Origin: Dehalococcoidia bacterium
Lineage (GTDB): Bacteria; Chloroflexota; Dehalococcoidia; CAUJGQ01
NCBI GenBank assembly: GCA_035310145.1
Contig: DATGEL010000031.1
Span: 1 to 53,062 of the forward strand
DNA: 53,062 nt
Reading direction: 5' to 3'
In this document: positions 15,363 through 22,991 of the stretch, piece after piece
Position numbering within the stretch: position 1 is the first letter of the stretch
Layout of the letters: each line of letters starts with the position of its first letter
Program-made: the position numbers and the translations under genes
The notes under the pieces: generated by a model
Seen by the model: only the letters and a program-made list of their open reading frames with translations
Told to the model about the DNA's origin: nothing
Database searches by the model: none

Positions 15363-17144
15363 ATGGCGGCGAGCAGGCAGACCAGGCTTTCCACGGGCAC
15401 GGCGCTGGCCGAGCAGACGGCCGAGACGGCCGAGGCGTTCGTCGAGGCGCTGATCGCGCACGGCGTCGAGTGCCTCTTTCTCAACCCCGGCACCGACACC
15501 TTTCCCGTGCAGGAGGCGCTGGCGAAGTGCGCCGCGCTGGGCAAGCCCGCGCCGCGCACCGTGCTCTGCCTGTTCGAAGTCGTGGCGCTGGCGGCGGCGC
15601 ACGGCTACTACGCCGCCACGGGACGGCCGCAGGCGGTGATGGTCCACGTCGATGTCGGCACGCAGAACCTGGGCGGCACGCTGCACGACGCGCAGCGCGG
15701 CCACGCGGCCGTGCTGATCTGCGCCGGCCGCGCCCCCTACACGACGGATCCGGCGCTGCGCGGCCACCGCGATGGCTACATCCACTGGCTTCAAGAACAG
15801 ATGGACCAGCACGGCATCGTGCGCAACTACGTGAAGTGGGACTACGAGCTGCGCCGCTCCGAGCAGATCGGTGAAGTCGTCTCCCGCGCCCTACAGATCG
15901 CCGCCAGCGACCCGCCCGGCCCGGTTTATCTGACGCTGCCGCGCGAGAACCTGATGCAGACGATGCCCGAGGGCGGCGCCCCGGCGGCCGGCGGCGGCAG
16001 ACCGGAAACCGCGCCGCCCGTGCGCCTGGGCGCCGGCGACCCCGACGCCCTGCGCGACGTGGCCCGGCGGCTGGTGCAGAGTGAACGGCCGCTGGTGATC
16101 GCCGGGCAGAGCGGCCGCACGGAGGCGGGCTTCCGCGGCCTCGTGCGGCTGGCGGAGCTGCTGGCGCTGCCGGTGGTCGAGAACAGGGCCCGCGTCAACT
16201 TCCCCTCCGACCATCCGCTGCACCAGGGCTACGACGTCTCGCGGCGGCTGGAGCAGGCCGACCTGGTGCTGGTGCTCGACCAGGACGTGCCCTACATTCC
16301 CACGCGCACCGCGCCGGCGCCCGACGCCGCCGTGATCCAGATCGATATCGACCCAATAAAAGAGCGCATCCCGCTCTGGAGCTTCCCGCTCACCAAGGCG
16401 ATCCGCGCCGACAGCGCCCGCGCCCTCGAGCTACTGGCCGAGTACGCCGAGCCGCTCGTTGACGAAGCGGCCAGGCGCCGCATCGCCGCCCGCCGCGCCG
16501 ACTGCGAGGCGCACCACCGCGAGCAGCACGCGGAATGGCAGGCGGCGGCGCGGCGGGCCGAGCACGCGGCGCCGATCGCGCCCGCCTGGCTGGCGCACTG
16601 CCTGGGCGAGCTTTCACGCGAGACGCCCGACGCCCTCTTCGTCGACGAGACGGTGACCAACAGCGGCGTGCTCTGGCAGCAAACGGCGGCGAACGAACCG
16701 GGGCGCTGGTTCGGCAGCGGCGGCTCTGGCCTCGGCTGGGGGCTGGGCGCGGCGCTGGGCGTGCGCCTGGCCAACCCCGAGAAGCCGGTGATCGCGATGG
16801 TGGGCGACGGTTCGTTCGTCTTCGGCGAGCCGCTGGCGGCCTTCTGGGCGGCGCAGCAGCAGCGGGCGCCGTTCCTGGCCGTGATCTTCAACAACGCCTG
16901 CTACAACGCCACGAAGCGGCCGCTGGTCGCCGCCTATCCCGAGGGTTACTCCGTGGCGCGGGACGAGTTCATCGGCATCGACCTGGCGCCGGCGCCGCGC
17001 TACGACCTGCTGGCGCCGGCGGTCGGCGCCCACGGCGAGCGCGTGGAAGAGCCGGCCGAAGTCCTGCCGGCGCTGCGCCGCGGCCTGGAGCGCGTGCGCG
17101 CCGGGCAGGCGGCGATCGTGGACGTCCAGCTCGCGCGGCCGTAA
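15363..17144 (+). CDS. Thiamine-pyrophosphate enzyme, acetolactate synthase-like
   Basis: A 593-residue protein with the three domains of ThDP decarboxylases. The N-terminal PYR domain holds the catalytic glutamate in CLFEVVALAAAHGYYAATG. The middle domain follows (RRLVQSERPLVIAGQSGRT, VLDQDVPYIP). The C-terminal PP domain carries the ThDP/Mg motif MVGDGSFVFGEPLAA ending with IFNNACYNATK. ATG 15363 has GGAGGG upstream. The family includes acetolactate synthase, benzoylformate decarboxylase and oxalyl-CoA decarboxylase; specificity is not clear. The next gene is a MetE-like protein 48 bases downstream, probably the same transcript. Confidence 0.85.
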   Translation: MAASRQTRLSTGTALAEQTAETAEAFVEALIAHGVECLFLNPGTDTFPVQEALAKCAALGKPAPRTVLCLFEVVALAAAHGYYAATGRPQAVMVHVDVGTQNLGGTLHDAQRGHAAVLICAGRAPYTTDPALRGHRDGYIHWLQEQMDQHGIVRNYVKWDYELRRSEQIGEVVSRALQIAASDPPGPVYLTLPRENLMQTMPEGGAPAAGGGRPETAPPVRLGAGDPDALRDVARRLVQSERPLVIAGQSGRTEAGFRGLVRLAELLALPVVENRARVNFPSDHPLHQGYDVSRRLEQADLVLVLDQDVPYIPTRTAPAPDAAVIQIDIDPIKERIPLWSFPLTKAIRADSARALELLAEYAEPLVDEAARRRIAARRADCEAHHREQHAEWQAAARRAEHAAPIAPAWLAHCLGELSRETPDALFVDETVTNSGVLWQQTAANEPGRWFGSGGSGLGWGLGAALGVRLANPEKPVIAMVGDGSFVFGEPLAAFWAAQQQRAPFLAVIFNNACYNATKRPLVAAYPEGYSVARDEFIGIDLAPAPRYDLLAPAVGAHGERVEEPAEVLPALRRGLERVRAGQAAIVDVQLARP

Positions 17145-17192
17145 GCGCGGGCGCGGCGCGCCGGCATTCCGACGCCATGGAGGGCGCAAGCC

Positions 17193-18359
17193 ATGCTGCG
17201 CAGCGAGACGCGCATTCTCACCACGCACGCCGGCAGCCTGCCGCGCCCGCCGGAGCTGGTCGAGCTGTTCGTGCGCCAGAGCCACGGCGAGACGGTCGAT
17301 CCGGCCGCGCTGGAAGCGGCGGTGCGCTCGGCGACGCGGCGCGTGGTGGCAAGGCAGCTTGAGGCGGGCATCGACATCGGCAACGACGGCGAGCAGGCGC
17401 GCGAGAGCTTCTTCACCTACGTGCGCCGGCGCATGAGCGGCTTCGGCGGCGAGGCCGAGCGCCCGCCGTTCAAGGACATGCAGGCCTACCCGAGCTACCG
17501 CGAGCGCTTCCTCGCCGGCGCCGCCTCGCGCCAGCGGGTCAGCCTGGTCCGTCCGCCGAAGGCGATCGGCGCCGTGGCCTACAGCGATCGCGGGCCGCTG
17601 GAGCGCGAGTGCGCCGGCTTTGCCGAGGCGCTGGCGGAACAGCCGGCGCCGTTTGCCGAGGCGTTCATGACGGTGCCCTCGCCCGGCATCATCGCGGCGG
17701 CGATGGTGAACGAGCACTATCCCTCGCTGGAGGCCTATCTCGACGCCGTGGCCGAGGCGCTGGCGGTCGAGTACGGCCGCATCGTGGCGCAGGGTTGGCT
17801 CTTGCAGATCGACGCGCCGGACCTGGCGATGGAGCGCCACGTCTACTTCGCCGAGCGGCCGCTGGCCGACTTCCTCGCCTTTGTCGAGCGTGTGATCGCC
17901 GCGATCAACCGCGCGACGGCCGGCCTGCCGCGCGATCGCATGCGGCTGCACGTCTGCTGGGGCAACTACGGCGGCCCGCACACCTTCGACGTGCCGCTGG
18001 CCGAGATCCTGTCGCTGCTCTACCGCGCCAACGCCGGCGCCCTCTTGCTCTCGATGGCGAACCCGCGCCATGCGCACGAGTACCGCTGCTTCGCGCGGCA
18101 GCCGCTGCCCGACGGCATGCTGCTGATCGCCGGCGCGATCGACACCACCACCAACTACGTCGAGCATCCCGAGGTCGTGGCCGAGCGCATCGAGCGCGCG
18201 GCGCAGGCGGTGGGCGATCCGCGCCGCGTGCTGGCCGGCACGGACTGCGGCTTTGACACGGCCGCCGGCGCGCAGATGGTGGCCGACGACCTGGTCTGGG
18301 AGAAGCTGCGCGCGCTGCGCGCCGGCGCCGACCTGGCCTCGCGGCGCCTGTTCGGCTGA
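17193..18359 (+). CDS. MetE-like (cobalamin-independent methionine synthase C-terminal fold) protein
   Basis: A 388-residue TIM-barrel protein of the UroD/MetE superfamily without the MetE N-terminal domain. It begins LRSETRILTTHAGSLPRPPE, shows the zinc-ligand region RLHVCWGNYGGPHTF and ends with VLAGTDCGFDTAAG, so the expected His, Cys and final Cys ligands are present. These short MetE-like proteins transfer alkyl groups to thiols, but most have no proven substrate. ATG 17193 has GGAGG nine bases upstream. It is 48 bases after the TPP enzyme gene. A paralogue is at 22992-24212. Confidence 0.85.
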   Translation: MLRSETRILTTHAGSLPRPPELVELFVRQSHGETVDPAALEAAVRSATRRVVARQLEAGIDIGNDGEQARESFFTYVRRRMSGFGGEAERPPFKDMQAYPSYRERFLAGAASRQRVSLVRPPKAIGAVAYSDRGPLERECAGFAEALAEQPAPFAEAFMTVPSPGIIAAAMVNEHYPSLEAYLDAVAEALAVEYGRIVAQGWLLQIDAPDLAMERHVYFAERPLADFLAFVERVIAAINRATAGLPRDRMRLHVCWGNYGGPHTFDVPLAEILSLLYRANAGALLLSMANPRHAHEYRCFARQPLPDGMLLIAGAIDTTTNYVEHPEVVAERIERAAQAVGDPRRVLAGTDCGFDTAAGAQMVADDLVWEKLRALRAGADLASRRLFG

Positions 18360-18427
18360 GCGTGAAGCGGGCTGGGCTGCGTATCATACGGCCAGAAGCA
18401 ACGGTGGTGATTCGGGGAGCGACGGTC

Positions 18428-18847
18428 ATGGCGGACATACGGGTTTACAGCACGGACGCGATCGAGGTGCACTGGGATGCGAGCCGCTGTATCCACTCGG
18501 CCCGCTGCATCGCCGGGGCGCCGCGGGTGTTCGATCCGCGCCGCCGGCCCTGGATCGTGCTGGAGGGCGCGGAGGCCGATCACGTGGCCGACGTGATCCA
18601 GCGCTGCCCCAGCGGCGCCCTGCACTTCCGCCGGCTGGACGGCGGCGCCCAGGAGCAGCCGAACGAGCCGCCCGTCGCCCTGCCCGTGCCGAACGGCCCG
18701 CTCTACCTGCGCGGCGACATCCGCCTGGAAACGATCGACGGCACGCTGATCGCCGAGGACACGCGCATGGCGCTCTGCCGCTGCGGCGGCTCCGCCAACA
18801 AGCCCTTCTGCGACAACACGCACTTGCGCATAGGGTTCAAGGGGTAG
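18428..18847 (+). CDS. Fer4-like and CDGSH iron-sulfur protein
   Basis: A 139-residue protein with two iron-sulfur modules. The first ~70 residues resemble the divergent single-cluster ferredoxin domain Fer4_19: RCIHSARCIAGAPRVFDP then VIQRCPSGALHF. The C-terminal part is a CDGSH domain: MALCRCGGSANKPFCDNTH, giving the three-Cys one-His ligand set of a [2Fe-2S] cluster. ATG 18428 has GGGAG eight bases upstream. It follows the MetE-like gene by 68 bases. The stop codon TAG is the first part of a GGG-rich repeat. A role in electron transfer or Fe-S handling is likely. Confidence 0.85.
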   Translation: MADIRVYSTDAIEVHWDASRCIHSARCIAGAPRVFDPRRRPWIVLEGAEADHVADVIQRCPSGALHFRRLDGGAQEQPNEPPVALPVPNGPLYLRGDIRLETIDGTLIAEDTRMALCRCGGSANKPFCDNTHLRIGFKG

Positions 18848-18940
18848 GGCGCAGGGCGTAGGGAACAGGGAACAGGGAATAGGGAATAGAGGGTCGCGAC
18901 GCTCACCCTATTTCCTGTTTCCTCTGTTCTCTTTCCTCGC
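18848..18940 (+). repeat. GGGAAYA heptad repeat, copy 3, with complementary arm
   Basis: Seven GGG tracts with 4- to 6-base loops (units GGGAACA and GGGAATA) start right after the TAG stop of the Fe-S gene, up to 18893. From 18906 a C-rich stretch (ACCCTATTTCCTGTTTCC) is largely complementary, so the transcript could form either a G-quadruplex or a hairpin. It lies between two convergent genes and may act as a terminator. Confidence 0.7.
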
Positions 18941-18982
18941 ACAGGGCATTGCGGTTGCTCGCGCTGGCGCCCGACGCCGACG

Positions 18983-20995
18983 CTATGCGCCCGGCGTCGC
19001 TCCTGCAACGAAGCGGCTGAGGAAGTCGTGCATCGCCTCCGCGCCGAAGATGCGCGGGTCATCGGCCGTCCACGCGCTCGGGAAGAGCAGGAACGGCCGC
19101 GTTTGCAGGCCGCCGGCGCCGCCGTGGCAGCCGATCAACTCCTCGAAGGCGGCTACCTGGCCGCTCTCCGCGTCAAGGCTGCTGTTGATGACGATGTCGC
19201 CGGCGTTCGTGAAGGTTGAGAGGCGGCGCAGACTGTCCGCCGTGCTTGGCTCGAAGCCGGCGAGCGGGTCCGTGCCCGTGATCGTGCCGTCGTCGAGCCG
19301 CCGCACGCCGTGCTTGCCGAGCACCAGGGCGCCGCGCGTCTGCGAGAGCACGAGCAGGAAGCCGATGTCCTCGTGCTGGATCAGGCCCTCGATCAGGCCG
19401 GGGTAGGCGGCCTCGATCGCCTCCAGGCTGAGCCGCCCGGGCTTGTCGCTGAAGTAGAGCAGCGCCAGGTTGCCGGAGGCGCAGACGATCGTTTTGCCGT
19501 GCGCCTCGGCCTCGCGCATTTCGGCGTCCGGGCCGAGGTCCACCATCCCGTCCTCGCCGCCCAGCATGCGGCGGGTGCCCCTGCCCGCCAGCCCCGGCGC
19601 CGAGGCGGCCTGGTTGAGCAGGGCGCTCAGCATCGCGTAGCCTTCGCCGGTGCCGCCGGCCATCAGCGCCGAATCTTCGCCTGCAATCAGGCGGTCCACC
19701 AGTTCGGCCAGCGTGTAGCCGTGCCGCTGGCGGAAGGTGGCGCCCGTGCTCTGACCATGGTCGGAGAGCAGGACGAACTGGTAGCGCCGAGGCGCCCGCC
19801 GGGCCGCGACCGCGAGTGAGCGGAAGACGCGGTCCAGCTTGCGCAGTTCGCCCAGCGCGTCCTCGCTGCTCGGGCCGGAGTGATGCGCGACCTCGTCGTA
19901 GCCGAGGAAGTCGCTGTAGCTCACCAGCCGGCCGCTGAACATGTCGTCGACGATCAGATACTCGGCGATGTTGCGCAGCAAGATCGCGCTGGAGGCGCGC
20001 AGCAGCGGATAGATGCCGCCGCGGTGCATGTGTGGCTCGACGTGCTTGCGCCGCTGCCGCCACGCCTGCCAGTACTCCAGCACGACCTCCCCGATCATGC
20101 CCGCGAACGTGCGGTAGAGGTTGTAGGGATTGATCAGGTAGCCGAGGAAGTCCCGCGGGCTGATTTTCAGGTTGCCCTCGGCGTCGACCAGGCCGGCCTG
20201 CGTCATCACCAGGCGCTCGGCCTCGCCGGAGAAGATGTTGCTGTTGCTGGCGCCGTTCTGCCGCAGCAGGCCGTGGCCGGTGGCCTGGCGCTTGTCGATC
20301 CAGACGGCGTCCTTCGGATGGTTTGCCACGACGAGCCGCTTCAGATCTTTCTCGTACCAGCGGAAGGCGGGGATGTTGGCGTTGTTGCCGTGCAGAATGC
20401 CCGCCTGGCTGCCGGGCGTCATCGAGGGCACGCCGCAGTCCCAGCGCACGAGGCGATGACTGCCCGCCTCCAGCCAACCCTTGAGCGTGGGCAGACGGCC
20501 CGCCGCCAGCTCCTGCCGCAGGATCGGCTCGGCCAGGCCGTCGATCTGGATGATGACCGTGCCGGTCTGGCGCAGATCCCCCCGCGGCGCCCGCAGGCGA
20601 TCGATGCGGCGGATCACGTTGCGGTAGTACGAGTCGTCGTCGTTGATGCTGAGCATCGCCGTGAACAGCGAGTTGAGCAGTGTCAGGCCGAAGGAGAAGA
20701 GCAGCGCCGTGACGACGTTGTCGATATGAAACCCGGGCACGAACGCCGCCGCGAGGTAGACGATCAGCACGTTCAGCGCCAGCGTGATCAGCGCGAAGAG
20801 CAGCAGGCCGAGGTTGGCGGCGAGGAGCAGGATCAGCGGCCGCACCGAGGCGTTCAGCAAACCGACCGCCAACACCAGCGCCACGCCGCTCTGCCAGCGG
20901 TCCACGCGAATGCCCGGCAGCAGCCAGCGCAGGACCAGGAAGGCGACCGCCTCGATCGCCCAGGTCGCCAGGGCACGGAGCAGCAGCTTGATCAC
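18983..20995 (-). CDS. Holin-like membrane domain fused to alkaline-phosphatase-fold phosphodiesterase
   Basis: A 670-residue membrane protein. Residues 1-120 form about four membrane spans of the phage-holin-4 type (LRALATWAIEAVAFLVLRWL, then NVVTALLFSFGLTLLNSLF). From ~145 on is a nucleotide pyrophosphatase/phosphodiesterase-like alkaline phosphatase domain: TVIIQIDGLAEP, VPSMTPGSQAGILHGNN with the candidate nucleophile, YSDFLGYDEVAHHSGP and VLLSDHGQSTGATF with metal ligands. The start is GTG 20995, which overlaps the stop of the upstream hydrolase gene as GTGA, so the two are translationally coupled. The catalytic domain presumably faces the cytoplasm or the outside depending on span number. 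The substrate is unknown. Confidence 0.8.
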   Translation of the reverse strand: MIKLLLRALATWAIEAVAFLVLRWLLPGIRVDRWQSGVALVLAVGLLNASVRPLILLLAANLGLLLFALITLALNVLIVYLAAAFVPGFHIDNVVTALLFSFGLTLLNSLFTAMLSINDDDSYYRNVIRRIDRLRAPRGDLRQTGTVIIQIDGLAEPILRQELAAGRLPTLKGWLEAGSHRLVRWDCGVPSMTPGSQAGILHGNNANIPAFRWYEKDLKRLVVANHPKDAVWIDKRQATGHGLLRQNGASNSNIFSGEAERLVMTQAGLVDAEGNLKISPRDFLGYLINPYNLYRTFAGMIGEVVLEYWQAWRQRRKHVEPHMHRGGIYPLLRASSAILLRNIAEYLIVDDMFSGRLVSYSDFLGYDEVAHHSGPSSEDALGELRKLDRVFRSLAVAARRAPRRYQFVLLSDHGQSTGATFRQRHGYTLAELVDRLIAGEDSALMAGGTGEGYAMLSALLNQAASAPGLAGRGTRRMLGGEDGMVDLGPDAEMREAEAHGKTIVCASGNLALLYFSDKPGRLSLEAIEAAYPGLIEGLIQHEDIGFLLVLSQTRGALVLGKHGVRRLDDGTITGTDPLAGFEPSTADSLRRLSTFTNAGDIVINSSLDAESGQVAAFEELIGCHGGAGGLQTRPFLLFPSAWTADDPRIFGAEAMHDFLSRFVAGATPGA

Positions 20996-21780
20996 GGCGA
21001 CGGGTCCGCGGGCATGAACAGCGTCTCGCCCGGCTGCAGGACGCGCACGTCTACGTCGGGGGCGCGGCGCCGCGCGTAGGCGGCGAAGCGCAGCGGCGGC
21101 CGCGTCAGGAAGTGGTGGCGCCAGCGGCCAAGACCGAGGGGAAACAGGGCGCCCCAGTGGATCGGCACGGCGATCCGCGGCCGGATCAGGGCGAGCGCCT
21201 CGGCCGCGCTGCGCGGGTCGAGATGGCCAGCGCCCAGCGTCGGACCCCAGCCCCAGACCGGCAGCAGCGCCACGTCGATCGGGCCGAGGTCAAGCATCTC
21301 GGGAAAGAGATCGGTGTCGCCGGCGAAGTAGACGCGACGGCTGCCTGCGACGACGAAGCCGTTGCACTGCGCCGTCGGCCCGAACGGCGGGCGCCAGCCG
21401 TGATGCCGGGCCGGCGTGGCGGTCACCTCGACCTCACCGACGCGTGTGACTTCCCCTGCCTCCAGCTCCTGCGTGTGCGGGAATCCACGCCGCCGCAGCA
21501 GCCGCCCGGCGCCCGGCGGCACGATCACGGGCACGTCTCTGCCGATCCGCTTGAGGCTGGGGAAGTCGAGGTGATCCTGGTGGATGTGCGAGATCAGCAC
21601 GGCGTCCGGCGTGTGCCGCAGCGTTGGCGCCTCGAGGGCGTGATGCCGCAGGTGCACCACCCGCCGGCGCAGCAGGGGATCGGTCAGCAGGGTCACGCCG
21701 TCGAGGCTCACCGCCAGCGTGGCGTGGCCGAGAAACCGCACCCGCAGCCCGCTGCCTCCCGGTGTGGCGTGGGCCTCCAA
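20992..21780 (-). CDS. Metallo-beta-lactamase-fold hydrolase
   Basis: A 262-residue protein of the UlaG/NAPE-PLD-like metallo-beta-lactamase family. The metal motif is VLISHIHQDHLDFPSL, with further ligands in ATPARHHGWRP, YFAGDTDLF and VPIHWGALFPL. The frame opens at a TTG (21780); a GTG at 21741, starting VRFLGHATLAV after a GGGAGG, fits family starts better and may be the real one. Its stop overlaps the start of the phosphodiesterase fusion gene, suggesting joint action on a phosphodiester or lactone. It lies downstream of the VOC gene and copy 4 of the heptad repeat. Confidence 0.8.
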   Translation of the reverse strand: MEAHATPGGSGLRVRFLGHATLAVSLDGVTLLTDPLLRRRVVHLRHHALEAPTLRHTPDAVLISHIHQDHLDFPSLKRIGRDVPVIVPPGAGRLLRRRGFPHTQELEAGEVTRVGEVEVTATPARHHGWRPPFGPTAQCNGFVVAGSRRVYFAGDTDLFPEMLDLGPIDVALLPVWGWGPTLGAGHLDPRSAAEALALIRPRIAVPIHWGALFPLGLGRWRHHFLTRPPLRFAAYARRRAPDVDVRVLQPGETLFMPADPSP

Positions 21781-21797
21781 TCCTCAGTCCCTCTACG

Positions 21798-21860
21798 AGG
21801 AAATAGAAGGGAGGGGTGCGGGCTGCCCGTTCCTCTATTCCCTGTCCCCCATTCCCTGCG
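21798..21860 (-). repeat. GGGAAYA-type heptad repeat, copy 4, with complementary arm
   Basis: On the minus strand CGCAGGGAATGGGGGACAGG follows the TGA stop (21861-21863) of the VOC gene directly. About 20 bases later comes CCTCCCTTCTATTTCCTC, partly complementary to GGGAATAGAGG, so a hairpin can form as in copy 3. Confidence 0.65.
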
Positions 21861-22259
21861 TCAAAGGTACTGGATCAGCTCGATGCGCACGTCGACGGGC
21901 GCCTTGATGAAGGCGATGCGCATCTTCGGCCCGGCCTGCACCGGGCCGTCCAGCAGCTCGGCGCCGAGTCCCTTCAGCCGCTCGATGTCCGCTTCCAGGT
22001 TCGTGGAATCGAAGCCGAAGTGCTCCAGGCCGTGGTGCGGCGTCGCATCGCCGGGGCCGAGCGCCTGGCTGGTGAGCGGACCGGAGATGTTGACGGCCAT
22101 GCCGCCGTCCTCGCTCTGGCAGCGGATGAAGCGATCGCCGAAGGGAGCGGGGCGCACGGAATCGTCCGCGATCGTGAAGTTAAAGGCACGCACGTACCAT
22201 TCGGCCGTGGTGCGCGGGTCAGACGACTTCAGATGGATATGATTGATGCGGTACGGCAT
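21861..22259 (-). CDS. VOC (glyoxalase/dioxygenase) family protein
   Basis: A 132-residue vicinal-oxygen-chelate protein starting MPYRINHIHLKSSDPRTTAE, with the paired beta-alpha-beta units typical of the fold: HIHLKSSDP in the first half and HHGLEHFGFDSTNLEADIER in the second, ending MRIAFIKAPVDVRIELIQYL. The His in HIHL, the His in GLEHFGF and the final Glu in RIELIQ fit metal ligands. ATG 22259 has AGGAGG just upstream. It stands alone, with the heptad repeat directly after its stop. Substrate unknown; family members include dioxygenases, epimerases and resistance proteins. Confidence 0.85.
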   Translation of the reverse strand: MPYRINHIHLKSSDPRTTAEWYVRAFNFTIADDSVRPAPFGDRFIRCQSEDGGMAVNISGPLTSQALGPGDATPHHGLEHFGFDSTNLEADIERLKGLGAELLDGPVQAGPKMRIAFIKAPVDVRIELIQYL

Positions 22260-22420
22260 ACGTCCTCCTGCCGGCGGCTGCGCCAGCCCAGCATAGGCCG
22301 CGTGGCCGCAAGCCGCTATCCTGAGCGTCGCGCGAACCGGAGTGCGGCCGGCGTCGTGGGGGAAGTCCGGCTGCGCCTGCCAGGCTTTGCCGCACAGCCG
22401 ATGGGGAAGGAGCAGCAGCC

Positions 22421-22846
22421 GTGGCGGAGCAGTTGCGTATCGACCCGGCCGACGCGGCGGCGCGCGTCCAGGCGGGCGAGGCGATGATCCTCGACGTGGT
22501 GGCGCCGCTGGCCTGGGAGCAGCTCGATCGGGCCGTTCGCGGAGCCGTCCGCATCTCGCCGGACGAACTCGGGGAGCGCTGGCGCGAGCTGCCACGCGAC
22601 CGCGCGATCATCGCCTACTGCACCTGACCAAGCGAGCACACCAGCGCCAGTGTGGCGCAATTCTTGCGCGAGCAGGGCTACCGGGCGTACGCGTTGCGCG
22701 GCGGCTTCGACGCCTGGATCCAGGCCGGTCTGCCCACCGAGCCGAAGGCGGTGGAGTCGGGCCGCCCGCTGCCCGATCTCTGCCCGGATTGTGGCGCCCC
22801 GATGAGCAGCCACGTCGGACGGCAGCGCGGCGCCGGCGGGCGGTAA
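22421..22846 (+). CDS. Rhodanese-like sulfurtransferase, candidate selenoprotein (TGA codon 69)
   Basis: The 142-codon frame is open except for one in-frame TGA at 22625-22627. Residues 1-68 form the first half of a rhodanese domain (LDVVAPLAWEQLDRAVRGAV, then DRAIIAYCT). After the TGA the domain continues in the same frame: PSEHTSASVAQFLREQGYRA, YALRGGFDAWIQAGLP and a CPDCG pair. In cysteine homologues the loop reads YCxCPxExTS, so TGA occupies the catalytic cysteine position, giving YCTU. A hairpin with a GTG loop starts 16 bases later. The start is GTG 22421 with AAGGAG eight bases upstream. A nonsense mutation is the alternative, but the position and intact downstream half favour selenocysteine. 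Confidence 0.8.
22644..22658 (+). ncRNA. SECIS-like hairpin in the rhodanese gene
   Basis: GCGCCA, loop GTG, TGGCGC: a perfect six-pair stem. The apical loop begins 22 bases after the TGA and its first two bases are GU. Bacterial SECIS elements have a small stem with G in the first two loop positions at 16-37 bases, so this fits. Confidence 0.7.
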
Positions 22847-22854
22847 GCGCCTCT

Positions 22855-22890
22855 GCAGCGGCGCGTGTCGCGGTGAGCGAGCGCCGCTGC
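22855..22890 (+). terminator. Hairpin after the rhodanese gene
   Basis: GCAGCGGCGC and GCGCCGCTGC are perfect 10-base arms with a 16-base loop, starting eight bases after the stop codon. There is no T-tract, so the terminator role is a guess. Confidence 0.35.
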
Positions 22891-22940
22891 CTGCAATCGC
22901 CTTCGCCGCGGCGCGCTGCTGCGCATGCCTGACAAGACCG

Positions 22941-22966
22941 AGCGGCGCGAGCCGGCTCGCGCCGCT
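22941..22966. terminator. Perfect 26-base palindrome between convergent genes
   Basis: AGCGGCGCGAGCC is followed immediately by its reverse complement. It sits 25 bases beyond the end of the convergent MetE-like gene and 95 beyond the rhodanese gene. No T-tract; a bidirectional terminator or protein site are both possible. Confidence 0.4.
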
Positions 22967-22991
22967 GGAACTCATCGCTGGCCGCGGTGTT

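Noticed and set aside
16614-18167. 517-codon minus-strand frame
   Set aside because: Antisense to the TPP enzyme and MetE-like genes; Arg/His-rich shadow composition.
18845-18895. Heptad repeats as a CRISPR or minisatellite array
   Set aside because: Units are only seven bases, without unique spacers or cas genes, and copies are dispersed at gene ends.
22421-22627. A stand-alone 68-residue protein ending at TGA
   Set aside because: It would be half a rhodanese without its catalytic loop; the same-frame continuation is intact.
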